A DNA stretch of 64,000 nt, from the NCBI GenBank assembly GCA_036015235.1, contig CP107926.1, positions 1,116,001-1,180,000 of the forward strand, in the 5' to 3' direction. This DNA comes from Streptomyces sp. NBC_00433. GTDB lineage: Bacteria > Actinomycetota > Actinomycetes > Streptomycetales > Streptomycetaceae. A model generated the notes under the pieces. The model had not been told where the DNA came from, did not search any database, and saw only the letters and a program-made list of their open reading frames with translations. Shown piece by piece: positions 30,210 to 39,600 of this stretch. The translations under genes were made by a program, and so were the position numbers. Within the stretch, counting starts at the first letter, position 1, and each line of letters opens with the position of its first letter.

Positions 30210-33188
30210 GTGAAGCCGCTGACCAGGCATCCAGGGGATGGCGCAACGAACACGCCGGGCGCTCGCACGGGCGCCGGTGAGCCCTTCGTGGGGAGGCGCA
30301 GCGAGTTACGGACGCTGGAGGTCGTCCTGGCCGGGCTGGAGGACAGCCGCGGCAGCCGGGTCCTGGAGATCATCGGCGAACCGGGCATCGGCAAGACGCG
30401 ATTACTCGGCAAGCTGGAGCAGGCCGCCGCCGCGCGCGGCCTCCCGGCACTCACCGGCCGCGCCCCCGAACCCGAACGCCGTATCCCCTTCGGCCCGTTC
30501 GTGGACGCGCTGGACGACGGCCTCGCCGACCTCGCGGCCGGCGGCGCCGCACGGCCCACCCATGAGACGCTCAGATCGCTCGGCTCGGTCTTCCCCTCGC
30601 TCGCGCCCCTGGTGCCGGCCGCGGGCACCCACCCGGCGCCGCTGCCGCTGGGACTGCACGGCTTCTACCGGGCGGTGCGCCAGTCGCTGCACGCGCTGGC
30701 CGTCCCGGCGCTGGTCCTGGCGCTCGACGACATGCACCGGGCGGACGAGGAGTCCGTGGAACTCATCGCCCAACTGCTGCGCCGGCCCATCGACACCCCC
30801 GTCCTGCTGGTCCTGGCCCACCGCCACCGGCAGACCCCGGTCCGGCTGCGCGCGGCGCTCGCCGGTACCGCGTGGGACCACGAGCGCCTCCAGCTCGGAC
30901 CGCTCAGCGACCGCGACATGGCCGCCCTGCTCGGCGAGCGCACGAGCACGCCCTGGCACCGCGCGCTCTACCAGGAGAGCAGGGGCAACCCGCTCTACCT
31001 CAAAGCCCTGCACGCGTGCATGCCCCAGAGCCTGCCGGCCGACCCCTCCCTCACGCCGGGCGACGCCGGGGAGCTGCCGCCCGCGGTGGAGGCCGCGCTG
31101 CTGGCGGAACTCGACGCGCTCAGCCCGCGCGGCGCGCTGCTGGCCAGGGCCGCCGCGGTCGCCGGGGAGTCCTTCGACGTGCCGCTCGCCGCCGAGATCG
31201 CCTCGCTCGACGAGGCCGTCGCCCTCGGCGCGATCGACGAGCTGGCCGCCCAGGACATCATCAGGCCCACCGCGGGCCCCCTCGACTTCTCCTTCCGGCA
31301 CGCCCTGGTGCGCCGCGTCGTCTACGACAGCACCAGCCCCGGCTGGCGGCTCGGCGCCCACGCCCGCGCCGCGGTGGCCCTGCGCCGCGCCGGCCTGCCG
31401 GCCGCCGCCCGCGCCTACCACGTCCAGTGCACCGCGGCGGTCGGCGACCTCGACGCCGCCGAGGTGCTGGCCGAGGCGGCGCAGGCGGTACGCGTCCAGG
31501 CGCCGGCCACCGCGGCGCAGTGGCTGCGCACCGCCCTGCGCGTCATACCGGCCGCCGGCGAGCACACCGCGCGCCGGCTGGAGCTGATGGTCATGCTGGG
31601 CACGGCGCTTGGCGCCTCCGGCCACCTCCAGGCCAGCCGGAAGGTGCTGCACGAGGCGCTGGCCGGCTTCCCCGGCCGGCCGTCGGCCCCCCGGGCCGAG
31701 GCCGCCGCGCTGTGCGCGCGCCTGGACCGCCAGCTCGGCCGGCCGGTGGAGGCCGGGGAGCTGCTCGACCGCGAGATCGCGGCGCTCAGGGGCGCACCGG
31801 GTCTGGAGCGTGCCACGCTCGAACTGGAGCGGGCGCAGGGCGAGTTCGCGGCGGGCCAGAGCACGGCGAGCCGCGAGTGGGCCTACCGGGCGCTGGCGAC
31901 CGCCCGCAGCCACCCGTCGGCGGCCCCCTTCCAGGCCATGGCCCTCGGCATCGCCGCGTCCGCCGCCTGCCTCGCCGCGGACCGCAAGGCCGCGGCGCGC
32001 GAGGCGGACCGGGCCGCTGAGCTGCTGGACCGGATGCTGGACGCGGAATTCACCCTGCGCCAGGACGCCGGGGCGTGGGTCGGCTGGAGCGAACTGCTGC
32101 TGGAACGCCCCGCCGAGGCGCTGCGCCACGTCGACCGCGCGCTGGCCTGCGCCAGGTACGGCGGGCAGGCCGCGCTCCTGCCGAACGTCTTCGTCGCCCG
32201 CACCCTGCTGCTGCACTCCCTGGGCCGGCTGCACGAGGCCAGGAGCTGCGCCGAGGAGGGCGTCGACCTCGCCCAGGCGTCCGGCGGCGGCGAGGAGCGG
32301 GCCGCCGCCCGCGTACTGAACCGCTGGGCCGGCCTGTGGACCGGCGACCCCGCGGCCCCGCCGGGCGCGGGCCTGCGCCCGGTCGAGCCGCGGCCCGGTC
32401 CTGCCCAGGGGCTCTTCGACTCGCTCTCGCGGTACATGCAGGCCGAGCACCGGCTGGAGTCGGGCGACGCCGAAGGCTGCCTGACCCTCGCACGCACCGG
32501 TGGCGGCCCCGGCTTCGAGGCCTTCGACCCGTGGTCGCGGGTGAGCTGGTGCGAACTGGCGGTGCGGGCAGAACTGGCCGCGGGACGCGCGCAGGAGGCC
32601 CGCCGCGCCGCCGACCTGGGCGCGCGCGCCGCCGCCCGGCTCGGCCTGCCCGGCCGCACCGGCCTCGCGCTCCTCGGCCAGGCGCAGGCACGGGCGGCCC
32701 GCACACCGGCCGGCGCGCTGGACACGGCCAGGTCCGCCGCGGAGGCGCTGGAGTCCGCGGGCTCGGTGATGGACGCCCTCCGCGCCCGGATGCTCGTCGG
32801 CACCCTGCTGGCGGCCTGCGGGAAAGCGGAGGAGGCCGAGGCGTGCCTGCGGGAGGTGCAGACCGCGTGCGCGGCCTACGGCGCCCGGCCGATGGCCCGC
32901 CGCGCGCTCGCGGCCCGCAGGGACCTGGACTGCCGCACCGGCCCCGCCCCCGCGGGCGCCGCGGACGCCGGCCGGCCGTCGCTGACCCAGCGGGAGAAGG
33001 AGGTGGCGTCCCTGGTCAGCGAAGGACTGACCAACCGCCAGATCGCCCAGCGGCTCTTCCTGGCCGAGAAGACGGTCGAGATGCACCTGTCCCGCGTCTT
33101 CGCCAAGCTCGGCGTCAGCAGCAGGACGGCCCTGGCCGGCCTGCTGATCCGCGCCGCGGCGGCCTCGGTCCGGCCGGGCCTGCTGTGA
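30210..33188 (+). CDS. LuxR-family LAL transcriptional regulator with two TTA codons
   Basis: The protein is about 992 residues. N-terminal AAA/STAND ATPase: FVGRRSELRTLE, Walker A GEPGIGKTRLL, Walker B LVLALDDMH. A long TPR-like helical middle follows, then the C-terminal LuxR helix-turn-helix LTQREKEVASLVSEGLTNRQ, IAQRLFLAEKTVEMHLSRVF, AKLGVSSRT. Leu codons TTA occur at 30306-30308 and 30402-30404 (codons 33 and 65), unusual in such DNA, so translation should need the bldA tRNA. GTG 30210 was preferred (GAAAGG 8 nt upstream) over ATG 30183, which has no ribosome site. It is the probable pathway activator of the preceding cluster. Confidence 0.9.
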   Translation: MKPLTRHPGDGATNTPGARTGAGEPFVGRRSELRTLEVVLAGLEDSRGSRVLEIIGEPGIGKTRLLGKLEQAAAARGLPALTGRAPEPERRIPFGPFVDALDDGLADLAAGGAARPTHETLRSLGSVFPSLAPLVPAAGTHPAPLPLGLHGFYRAVRQSLHALAVPALVLALDDMHRADEESVELIAQLLRRPIDTPVLLVLAHRHRQTPVRLRAALAGTAWDHERLQLGPLSDRDMAALLGERTSTPWHRALYQESRGNPLYLKALHACMPQSLPADPSLTPGDAGELPPAVEAALLAELDALSPRGALLARAAAVAGESFDVPLAAEIASLDEAVALGAIDELAAQDIIRPTAGPLDFSFRHALVRRVVYDSTSPGWRLGAHARAAVALRRAGLPAAARAYHVQCTAAVGDLDAAEVLAEAAQAVRVQAPATAAQWLRTALRVIPAAGEHTARRLELMVMLGTALGASGHLQASRKVLHEALAGFPGRPSAPRAEAAALCARLDRQLGRPVEAGELLDREIAALRGAPGLERATLELERAQGEFAAGQSTASREWAYRALATARSHPSAAPFQAMALGIAASAACLAADRKAAAREADRAAELLDRMLDAEFTLRQDAGAWVGWSELLLERPAEALRHVDRALACARYGGQAALLPNVFVARTLLLHSLGRLHEARSCAEEGVDLAQASGGGEERAAARVLNRWAGLWTGDPAAPPGAGLRPVEPRPGPAQGLFDSLSRYMQAEHRLESGDAEGCLTLARTGGGPGFEAFDPWSRVSWCELAVRAELAAGRAQEARRAADLGARAAARLGLPGRTGLALLGQAQARAARTPAGALDTARSAAEALESAGSVMDALRARMLVGTLLAACGKAEEAEACLREVQTACAAYGARPMARRALAARRDLDCRTGPAPAGAADAGRPSLTQREKEVASLVSEGLTNRQIAQRLFLAEKTVEMHLSRVFAKLGVSSRTALAGLLIRAAAASVRPGLL

Positions 33189-33199
33189 GGGCGCCGTGC

Positions 33200-34627
33200 C
33201 TATGCCGGGTGTGAGCGGCGGAAGTGGCGCAGGGCCGCCTCGGCCGCGTTGGCACCGCACATGCCGTGCGCGCCCGGTCCCGGCGGTGTCGCGGCCGAGC
33301 AGAGGTACATACCGGGGATGCCGGTGTCGTAAGGGGAGAGCGTGGGCCGCGGTCCGAGGACGAGCTGGCGTGCGTCCTTGGCGCCGGTGACGATGTCGCC
33401 GCCCACGTAGTTGGCGTTGTAGGCGGGCATGTCCGCGGTGGAGCGCGATACGTGTCCGAGGACGCGCTCCCGGAATCCGGGGGCGAACCGCTCGATCTGG
33501 CCGATCACCGCCTGGGTCGCGTCGCCGGTGTAGCCGTGGGGTACGTGCGCGTAGCTGTAGACGGGGTGGATGTCCCCGACGGAGCGCTGCGGGTCGGCGA
33601 GATACTGCTGGCCGACGAGGACGAAAGGGCGCTCGGGCATGCGGCCCGCGTGGACGTCCCGCTCCGTGGCGGCGATCTCGGCGTAGGTGCCGCCGAGGTG
33701 GAGCGTGCCGGCCCGGTGGGCGTCCGGGTTCGTCCACGGCACGCCGCCCTCGACCGCGAAGTCGACCTTGAAGGCTCCAGGGGCGTGCCGGAAGCGCCGG
33801 TAGGCGCGGGCGACACGGGACGGCAGCCGGTCGCCGACGATCGCGGCGACGGCCCGCGGCGCGAGGTCGAAGATCGTGACGTCCGCGGGCGGCAGGTCGC
33901 GTGCGTGCCGCACCTCGACGCCGGTCTCGATCGTGCCGCCGTGTTCGGCGAGGACCGCGGCCAGCGCCGCGGAGATCGACCGCGATCCGCCGGCGGCGAC
34001 GGGCCAGCCGTGCCGGTGCCCGGCGGTGATGATGCCCAGGCCGATGGCGGAGGAGAGCGGGTGGTGCAGCGGCCGGAAGGCGTGCGCGGCGACCCCGCCG
34101 AACAGCGCCCGGCCCCGCTCGGTGGTGAACAGCCGCGCGACGGCCGAGCCCGGCAGCAGCGTCGGCAGGCCGAACCGGGCGAGGGCGAGCGGGTGCCGGG
34201 GCAGGCGCAGCAGCGGCCCCATGATGTCCTCGGCCAGCATGTCGAAGCGGGCCGCCGGCCCGGCGAAGGCCAGCCGCCAGCGGGCACCGTCCCTGCCGAG
34301 CCCGGCGGCGGTCGCCTCGACCGAGCGGTGCAGCACGCCGGCATCGCCGCCGTCGAGCGGGTGGACGCAGTCGATCTCCGGCCAACGCCAGGCCAACCCG
34401 TACCGCTCAAGCCCGAGGCCCTGCAGGAATGCCGATCCGACGGCCATCGGGTGGATGGCCGAGCAGTGGTCGTGCAGCAGCCCCGGCAGGACGGCCTCGC
34501 CCGAGCGCGTACCGCCGCCGATCTCGCCGGCCGCCTCCAGCACGGTGACCCGGGCGCCCGACCGGGCGAGGACGACAGCGGCGGCGAGCCCGTTGGGCCC
34601 GCTGCCGACAACGATCGCGGTCATCAT
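33200..34627 (-). CDS. FAD-dependent oxidoreductase, PYROXD2/phytoene-desaturase-like
   Basis: The protein is 475 residues. The dinucleotide-binding motif VVGSGPNGLAAAVVLARSG, the GGGTRSGEAV loop and the C-terminal FAD-anchoring PGPGAHGMCGANAAEAALR are intact. Middle segments are characteristic of the CrtI-like/PYROXD2 branch: YLADPQRS, YAHVPHGYTGDATQAVIGQI and PAYNANYVGGDI. No carotenoid genes are nearby, so carotenoid desaturation is unlikely. A second family member is at 42949. Convergent with the LAL gene (11-nt gap). Confidence 0.88.
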   Translation of the reverse strand: MMTAIVVGSGPNGLAAAVVLARSGARVTVLEAAGEIGGGTRSGEAVLPGLLHDHCSAIHPMAVGSAFLQGLGLERYGLAWRWPEIDCVHPLDGGDAGVLHRSVEATAAGLGRDGARWRLAFAGPAARFDMLAEDIMGPLLRLPRHPLALARFGLPTLLPGSAVARLFTTERGRALFGGVAAHAFRPLHHPLSSAIGLGIITAGHRHGWPVAAGGSRSISAALAAVLAEHGGTIETGVEVRHARDLPPADVTIFDLAPRAVAAIVGDRLPSRVARAYRRFRHAPGAFKVDFAVEGGVPWTNPDAHRAGTLHLGGTYAEIAATERDVHAGRMPERPFVLVGQQYLADPQRSVGDIHPVYSYAHVPHGYTGDATQAVIGQIERFAPGFRERVLGHVSRSTADMPAYNANYVGGDIVTGAKDARQLVLGPRPTLSPYDTGIPGMYLCSAATPPGPGAHGMCGANAAEAALRHFRRSHPA

Positions 34628-34670
34628 GCGAGCGACCCTAACGGCCGCGGCCCGCAGCGATCTGCGCGGC

Positions 34671-34928
34671 TCAGGCCGGCGGCCCGTAGCCGCCGGCGCC
34701 GGGCCCCGCGGCTTCGCGGTCCCGCAGCAGTCTCAGGCGGGCCGTCAGGGAACGGATGATCGGGAGGCGGTTCCGGTGCGCGCGCTCGTATCGGAGGAGG
34801 TCCGCCAGCTCCTCCGTGCCGAGGCCGGGGAAATAGCTCTCGGCCGTCCGGCCGGCGAGGTGGTTGTAGTCCGCGATGGGCAACTGCTCCGTCGGTGGAC
34901 CACCGGTCTCGTTATCGAACAACTCCAT
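34671..34928 (-). CDS. Small conserved actinobacterial protein, function unknown
   Basis: The 85-residue protein contains IADYNHLAGRTAESYFPGLG, ELADLLRYERAHRNRLPII and RSLTARLRLL. The 'DY..L........l..Lt.eeL..LL.YE..H.nR..v...L..RL..L' pattern recurs in small soluble actinobacterial proteins of unknown role. GGGGAGG 5 nt before the ATG is an excellent ribosome site. No membrane segment or Cys. Confidence 0.75.
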   Translation of the reverse strand: MELFDNETGGPPTEQLPIADYNHLAGRTAESYFPGLGTEELADLLRYERAHRNRLPIIRSLTARLRLLRDREAAGPGAGGYGPPA

Positions 34929-34986
34929 GCGAACCTCCCCGGAATCCCTCGCTCACATGCCCCGAAGACCGAGGTGGAAACGCCCG

Positions 34987-35008
34987 GATCACCGCAAGAG
35001 TGGTGATC
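34987..35008. promoter_or_regulatory. Inverted repeat GATCACC-N8-GGTGATC
   Basis: A perfect 7-bp inverted repeat spaced 8 bp lies in the 262-bp divergent region between the small gene at 34928 and the GCS2 ligase gene. The 22-bp dyad is the size of a dimeric repressor site. Confidence 0.35.
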
Positions 35009-35190
35009 ACGCGGTGTTCGAGTCACAGGACCGCCGTGGCGCGGCGGACCGGCTGTCCCGCCGCCGCGGTGCGTGAGCGGAAGGCGGGCGGCGCCCGTCA
35101 GGCGACACCATGCCCCGGACGGTCCTGACCACCGGAGCGAGCGGCGGGGTTCCAGTCGTTGCCCCGGCCGAATCGGGGTAGCCGTCGACC

Positions 35191-36318
35191 ATGACGACAG
35201 GCGTGACGCTCGGAGTCGAGGAAGAGTTCCTGCTGCTGGACCGTGCGAGCGGGCTGCCGGTGCCGCGCGCCGGCGAGGTCCAGGAGGCGGTGCAGTACGA
35301 GCCCGCGATGCTCCGCGAAGAGGTCGACAGCGAACTGCTGCAGGCCATGGTGGAGGTCGCCACGCCGGTGTGCTCCGGCCTGGACGAGGTCGCCGCGCAC
35401 CTCGCCCGCTTCCGCGAGTCGGTTTCCGGGGCGGCACTCGACGCGAGCTGCCGGCTCGCCTCGACCGGCGGGGCGCCCCTGGCGGGAGGGGCGGCCGTGC
35501 CCGTGACCGACGACCGCCGCTACCGGGAGATGCGCGAGGACGCCGCGCGGCTGGTCGACGAGCAGCTGATCTGCGGCATGCACATCCACGTCGCCGTGCC
35601 CGATCGCGAGGCGGGCGCCGCCGCGCTCGGCCGGCTGCGCCCGTGGCTGCCGGTGCTGGTGGCCCTGGGCGCCAACTCGCCCTTCTGGGACGGGCGTGAC
35701 ACCGGGTTCGCCAGCTGGCGCACCGTGGTCTTCGGCCGCTGGCCGGTCAGCGGCCCGCCCCCGTTCTTCTCCGGCGCGGCTCATTACGAGGAGCGGGTGG
35801 CCGCCCTGCTGGGCACCGGCGTGATCGCCGACCGGCACCAGCTCTACTGGCACGCCCGGCTGTCCGACGACTACCCGACGCTGGAGGTCCGGGCGCCTGA
35901 CGTGCAGGTGGACGTCGACAGCGCCGTCACCATCGCCGGGATCGCCCGCGCCCTGGTGTCGACCGCGCTGCACGAGGGCAGCCGCGGAGACCGCCCGCTG
36001 GACCCGCCGGCCAGCGTCATGCAGGCGGCGGGCTGGCATGCCGCACGGCACGGCCTGACCGGCGACCTGGTCGACCCGCGCACCGGCACACCCTCGCCGG
36101 CGGCCGACGTGGTCGGCTCGCTGCTGGAACGCCTCGCGCCCGCGCTCAAGGAGCTCGGCGACACCGACCGGGTGACAGCCGGGGTGCAGCAGCTGATCGA
36201 CAACGGGACAGGAGCGGCGAGGCAGCGGGCCGCCCTCGCCCAGGGCGGCACGGAAAGGCTTCTCGACCTCATCGCACCCGAGCCGCCAGAACCCGACGCC
36301 GGCGCTGCCGCGCGCTGA
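35191..36318 (+). CDS. Carboxylate-amine ligase, GCS2/YbdK family
   Basis: The protein is 375 residues. GVEEEFLLLD (metal-binding Glu triad), REEVDSELLQAMVEVATPV, ICGMHIHVAVPD, LVALGANSPFWDGRDTGFAS and LEVRAPDVQVD are the standard blocks of YbdK-type glutamate-cysteine ligases. The fold makes amide bonds from a carboxylate and an amine via an acyl phosphate. YbdK proteins are weak gamma-glutamyl-cysteine ligases in vitro and their physiological role is often unknown. A paralogous domain is fused to an ATP-grasp at 57252-59816. Confidence 0.92.
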   Translation: MTTGVTLGVEEEFLLLDRASGLPVPRAGEVQEAVQYEPAMLREEVDSELLQAMVEVATPVCSGLDEVAAHLARFRESVSGAALDASCRLASTGGAPLAGGAAVPVTDDRRYREMREDAARLVDEQLICGMHIHVAVPDREAGAAALGRLRPWLPVLVALGANSPFWDGRDTGFASWRTVVFGRWPVSGPPPFFSGAAHYEERVAALLGTGVIADRHQLYWHARLSDDYPTLEVRAPDVQVDVDSAVTIAGIARALVSTALHEGSRGDRPLDPPASVMQAAGWHAARHGLTGDLVDPRTGTPSPAADVVGSLLERLAPALKELGDTDRVTAGVQQLIDNGTGAARQRAALAQGGTERLLDLIAPEPPEPDAGAAAR

Positions 36319-36389
36319 GCGCGGCCGCGCACCTGCCGCTGGGGGAAATGTGCGGAAGGTTCACCCTTCCGGGCGCGACCCCCGCGCGA

Positions 36390-36509
36390 TCAGTTGCTCC
36401 GGATGGCGAAAATCACTCCCGCGACGAAGACCACGAAGATGATCGAGTACCAGATGATGTCGTCCTGAACGGTATGGCTCAAAGCCAGGTCTACGAACCC
36501 TGCGGGCAT
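36390..36509 (-). CDS. 39-residue single-pass membrane microprotein
   Basis: The frame encodes a short polar N-terminus (MPAGFVDLALSHTVQDD), one hydrophobic helix (IIWYSIIFVVFVAGVIFAI, about residues 18-36) and the tail RSN. The helix and low-Arg composition differ from chance G+C-rich frames. AAAGG lies about 8 nt before the ATG at 36509. A much stronger ribosome site (AAAGGAGGAG, 36534-36543) lies further upstream and points at another ATG (36531) in a different frame. The gene sits just downstream of the P-type ATPase on the same strand. A role as small regulatory subunit is possible but unproven. The rest of 36319-36658 holds nothing else recognised. Confidence 0.6.
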   Translation of the reverse strand: MPAGFVDLALSHTVQDDIIWYSIIFVVFVAGVIFAIRSN

Positions 36510-36658
36510 GGCGACGACCTTTCGTGGGCATTTCTCCTCCTTTGACGTGTTCCCAAAGGTGTCCCTGGATTCACATCACGCGGCCGGCCCGCACCGCGGC
36601 GGCCCATGGCAGGAGCGCCCAGGGCACGTCTCAAAAGGGCGGTCCCCGGCACCCGGCG

Positions 36659-39600
36659 TCACGCGCCCGCGGCGGAGGCGGAGGCGGAGGCGGAGGCGGC
36701 CATCATGCTGTTCGCGGCGTTCTTCACGGTGCCCCACGCCTCGGTCACCCCTGCCATCACCGGCCCCAGCGCGCGGCGCAGCTCACCGGCGAACGGGGTG
36801 AGCAGCGGTGATCCCGCCGTGGCGAGGGCGGCGCAGCCAAGCGCCGTGCTCCAGGCGACCGGCCCGAGGGGTACGCAGCCGAAGAACTGGCTGACGCCCG
36901 GGGTCTGGATGACGGCGGCCAGTGCGATTGCGGAGCTGAGCACGGAGCACAGGACCGCCGGACTCCGGCCGCCGACCAGGAGCGTCTGGCCCAGCTGGGT
37001 GCCGACCAGCGCGGCCAGCGCGATCGTGCGGGCCCTGGCCGGGCGGCCGGTGAGGCACCCGGTGATCCAGGCGGCGGCCGCACCGGCGGCGGTGGCGGCC
37101 GCCCGTACGGTGATCTCGTCGTTGAGCGCGGCGCCGAGGGAGGCGTCGGGGCCCTCCTTCAGGAGCTGTTCGACCGTGTCCGCCTGCGGCCGGCGCAGGG
37201 CGATGGCGATCGCGGGGGCGAGGTCGGTGAAGAGGTTCACCAGCAGGAGCTGGCGTACTGTCAGCGGCGAATCGCCGGTGAGCGCGGAGCCGAGCACGGT
37301 GAAGGCGATCTCGCCCAGGTTCCCGCCGACGAGGATGGCGAGGGCCTGGCGTACCGAGGCCCACATGGCCCGGCCCTCGATGAGGGCGGCCAGGATCGTC
37401 TCCAGCCGGTCGTCGGTGACGACCAGGTCGGCGGCCGCGCGGGCGGCGGGTGTGCTGCGCTCACCGAGCGCGATACCCACGTGGGCGAGGCGGATCGCGG
37501 GCGCGTCGTTGGTGCCGTCGCCGGCCATGGCCACGGTCCGGCCCAGCCGCTGGAAGCTCTGGACGACGCGGACCTTGTGGGTGGGGGTGCCGCGCGCCAC
37601 GACGCCGACGGCGGGCAGGAGTTCGTCGAGGGCGTCGTCGTCGAGCCGGTCGAGTTCGGCTCCGGTGACCACGCGGCGGCCGTCGAGCACCTCCAGCTCG
37701 CGGGCGATGGCCTGAGCGGTCTGCGGGTGGTCGCCGGTGATCATCACGATGTGGACGCCGGCCTCGGACAGCCGGCGCACCGAGCGGGCCGCGCCACTGC
37801 GGACCTGGTCGGCGAGCAGGAGGAAGCCGAGGAAGTCCAGGCCGGCCACGGCGTCGTCGTCGAGTGTGCCGCCGGGTGCGTCGCGGTGTTCCGCGACGGC
37901 CAGGACGCGGTGGCCGGCTGCCGCCAGCCGGTCGGCGCGGGCCAGCAGCCGTTCGGTGTCGAGAGGCCGGCCGCGGTCGGTGGCGCAGCGCCCGACGACC
38001 TCCTCCGGCGCCCCCTTGACCGACAGCACCCGGGTCCGGCCGCCGCGGCCACGGGTGGCGTGATAGCCGCGGTTGGACTCGAAGGGCAGGTTGGCGCCGC
38101 TCCGCCACCCGGGGGCCCCGGCGGAGGTGCGGACGGCCGCGCGCTGCGCGCCCTCGGTGACGGCACGGTCGGTGAAGTGCTCCAGCGGGCGGCCGGCGCG
38201 GGCCCGCGGGGTGGCCCGCAGCGCGGCGGCGAGGACCGCCCGGTGGTCGTCCGGCAGGCTCTCCACCGGGCGCCGGACACCGTCGGCCTCCACGCCGGCG
38301 AGTTCGATCCGGCCGTGGGTGAGGGTGCCGGTCTTGTCGAAGCACAGCACGTCGGCACGGCCGGCCGCCTCGATGGTGCGGGGATCGCGTACGAGCACGC
38401 CCTGTGCGGCGAGCCGCCGTGAGGCGGCCAGCTGGGCGGCGGAGACCAGGAAGGGGAGGCCTTCGGGAACGCTGGCGACCGCCAGGGCGACTCCCGCGCT
38501 GACGCTCTCCCGCAACGGGCGGCCCCGCAGCCGGCCGGCGGCGACGACGGCGCCCGCCGATCCGAGGGCGAGCGGGAGCGTGGTGCGGGTGATGGCGGCG
38601 AGGCGCCGCTCGACACCCACCGTGGCGGCCGCCTTGCCCGCGGCCGGCGCCGCGCGCCCCGTCTCGGTGTCGGCGCCGGTGGCCACGACGACGGCGGTGC
38701 AGCGGCCGGTGGCCACCGTGGTGCCCTCGTAGAGCATGGAGGTGCGGTTCGCGACGTCCGCCGCGAGGACCGGGTCGACACCTTTGACGACCGGCATCGA
38801 CTCGCCGGTGAGGGCGGACTCGTCCAGTTCGACGCCGCCGCCGTCGAGCAGGCGGCAGTCGGCTGGCACGATGTCGCCGCCGGAGAGGCGGACGATGTCG
38901 CCGACGACGAGCTCCCCCGCCCCCACCGTGTGATCCGACCCGTCGCGCACGACGACGGCCGGGGTCTCTGACCGCTCGTGCAGGCGGTGCACCTCGCGCT
39001 CGGTGAGGTGGCGCTGGACACCGCCGATGACACCGGACAGCACGGTCACGCCGACGACGAGGGCGGCGTCCGTGGCGCCGCCGACCGCCGCAGACAGCAC
39101 GGCGCCGCCGAGCAGGATGGGGGTGAGCGGATTGGCCAGTTCGGCGGCCACGGACCGCGGCAGCGAGGGCTGCCGGGGCCCTCCGCTTCCGGGCGCGGCC
39201 CTGCGGGCGGCCTCCTCCCCGGTCAGCCCGCCGGCGCTGCCGCCGGTGCGCTTCAGGACGGTCTGCGGGGGCATCGCGTGCCAGGGCTCCCTGGCGGGCA
39301 GGACGTCCTGCGGGCGGCGGAGGAATTCGACGGCGGCCCAGGCGCCGTAGGCGATGCCGAGCCCGGCGGCCCAGTTGACGGCCGCCATGCTCCGGACGGC
39401 GGGGCGCCGAGCCGTGCCGGTCAGCGCGGTGGTGGCGCCGATCCCGGCGGCGGCCTGCGCCAGCCTGACGCCGCGCCGGGAGACGGTCCTGGCCGGCCCG
39501 CAGGCGTCGGCGAGCAGCAGCGCCTCGCGTGCGGACCCGACGTGCACATCCGCTCCCCAGGCCGGCACGCCGTCCGCGCCGGCGACGCCGACGCCGAGGT

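Noticed and set aside
30402..34385. A 1327-codon minus-strand frame spanning the LAL gene and part of the flavoprotein gene
   Set aside because: Both sense genes are clear homologues with full domains; the antisense translation is Arg/Gly/Ala-rich without motifs.
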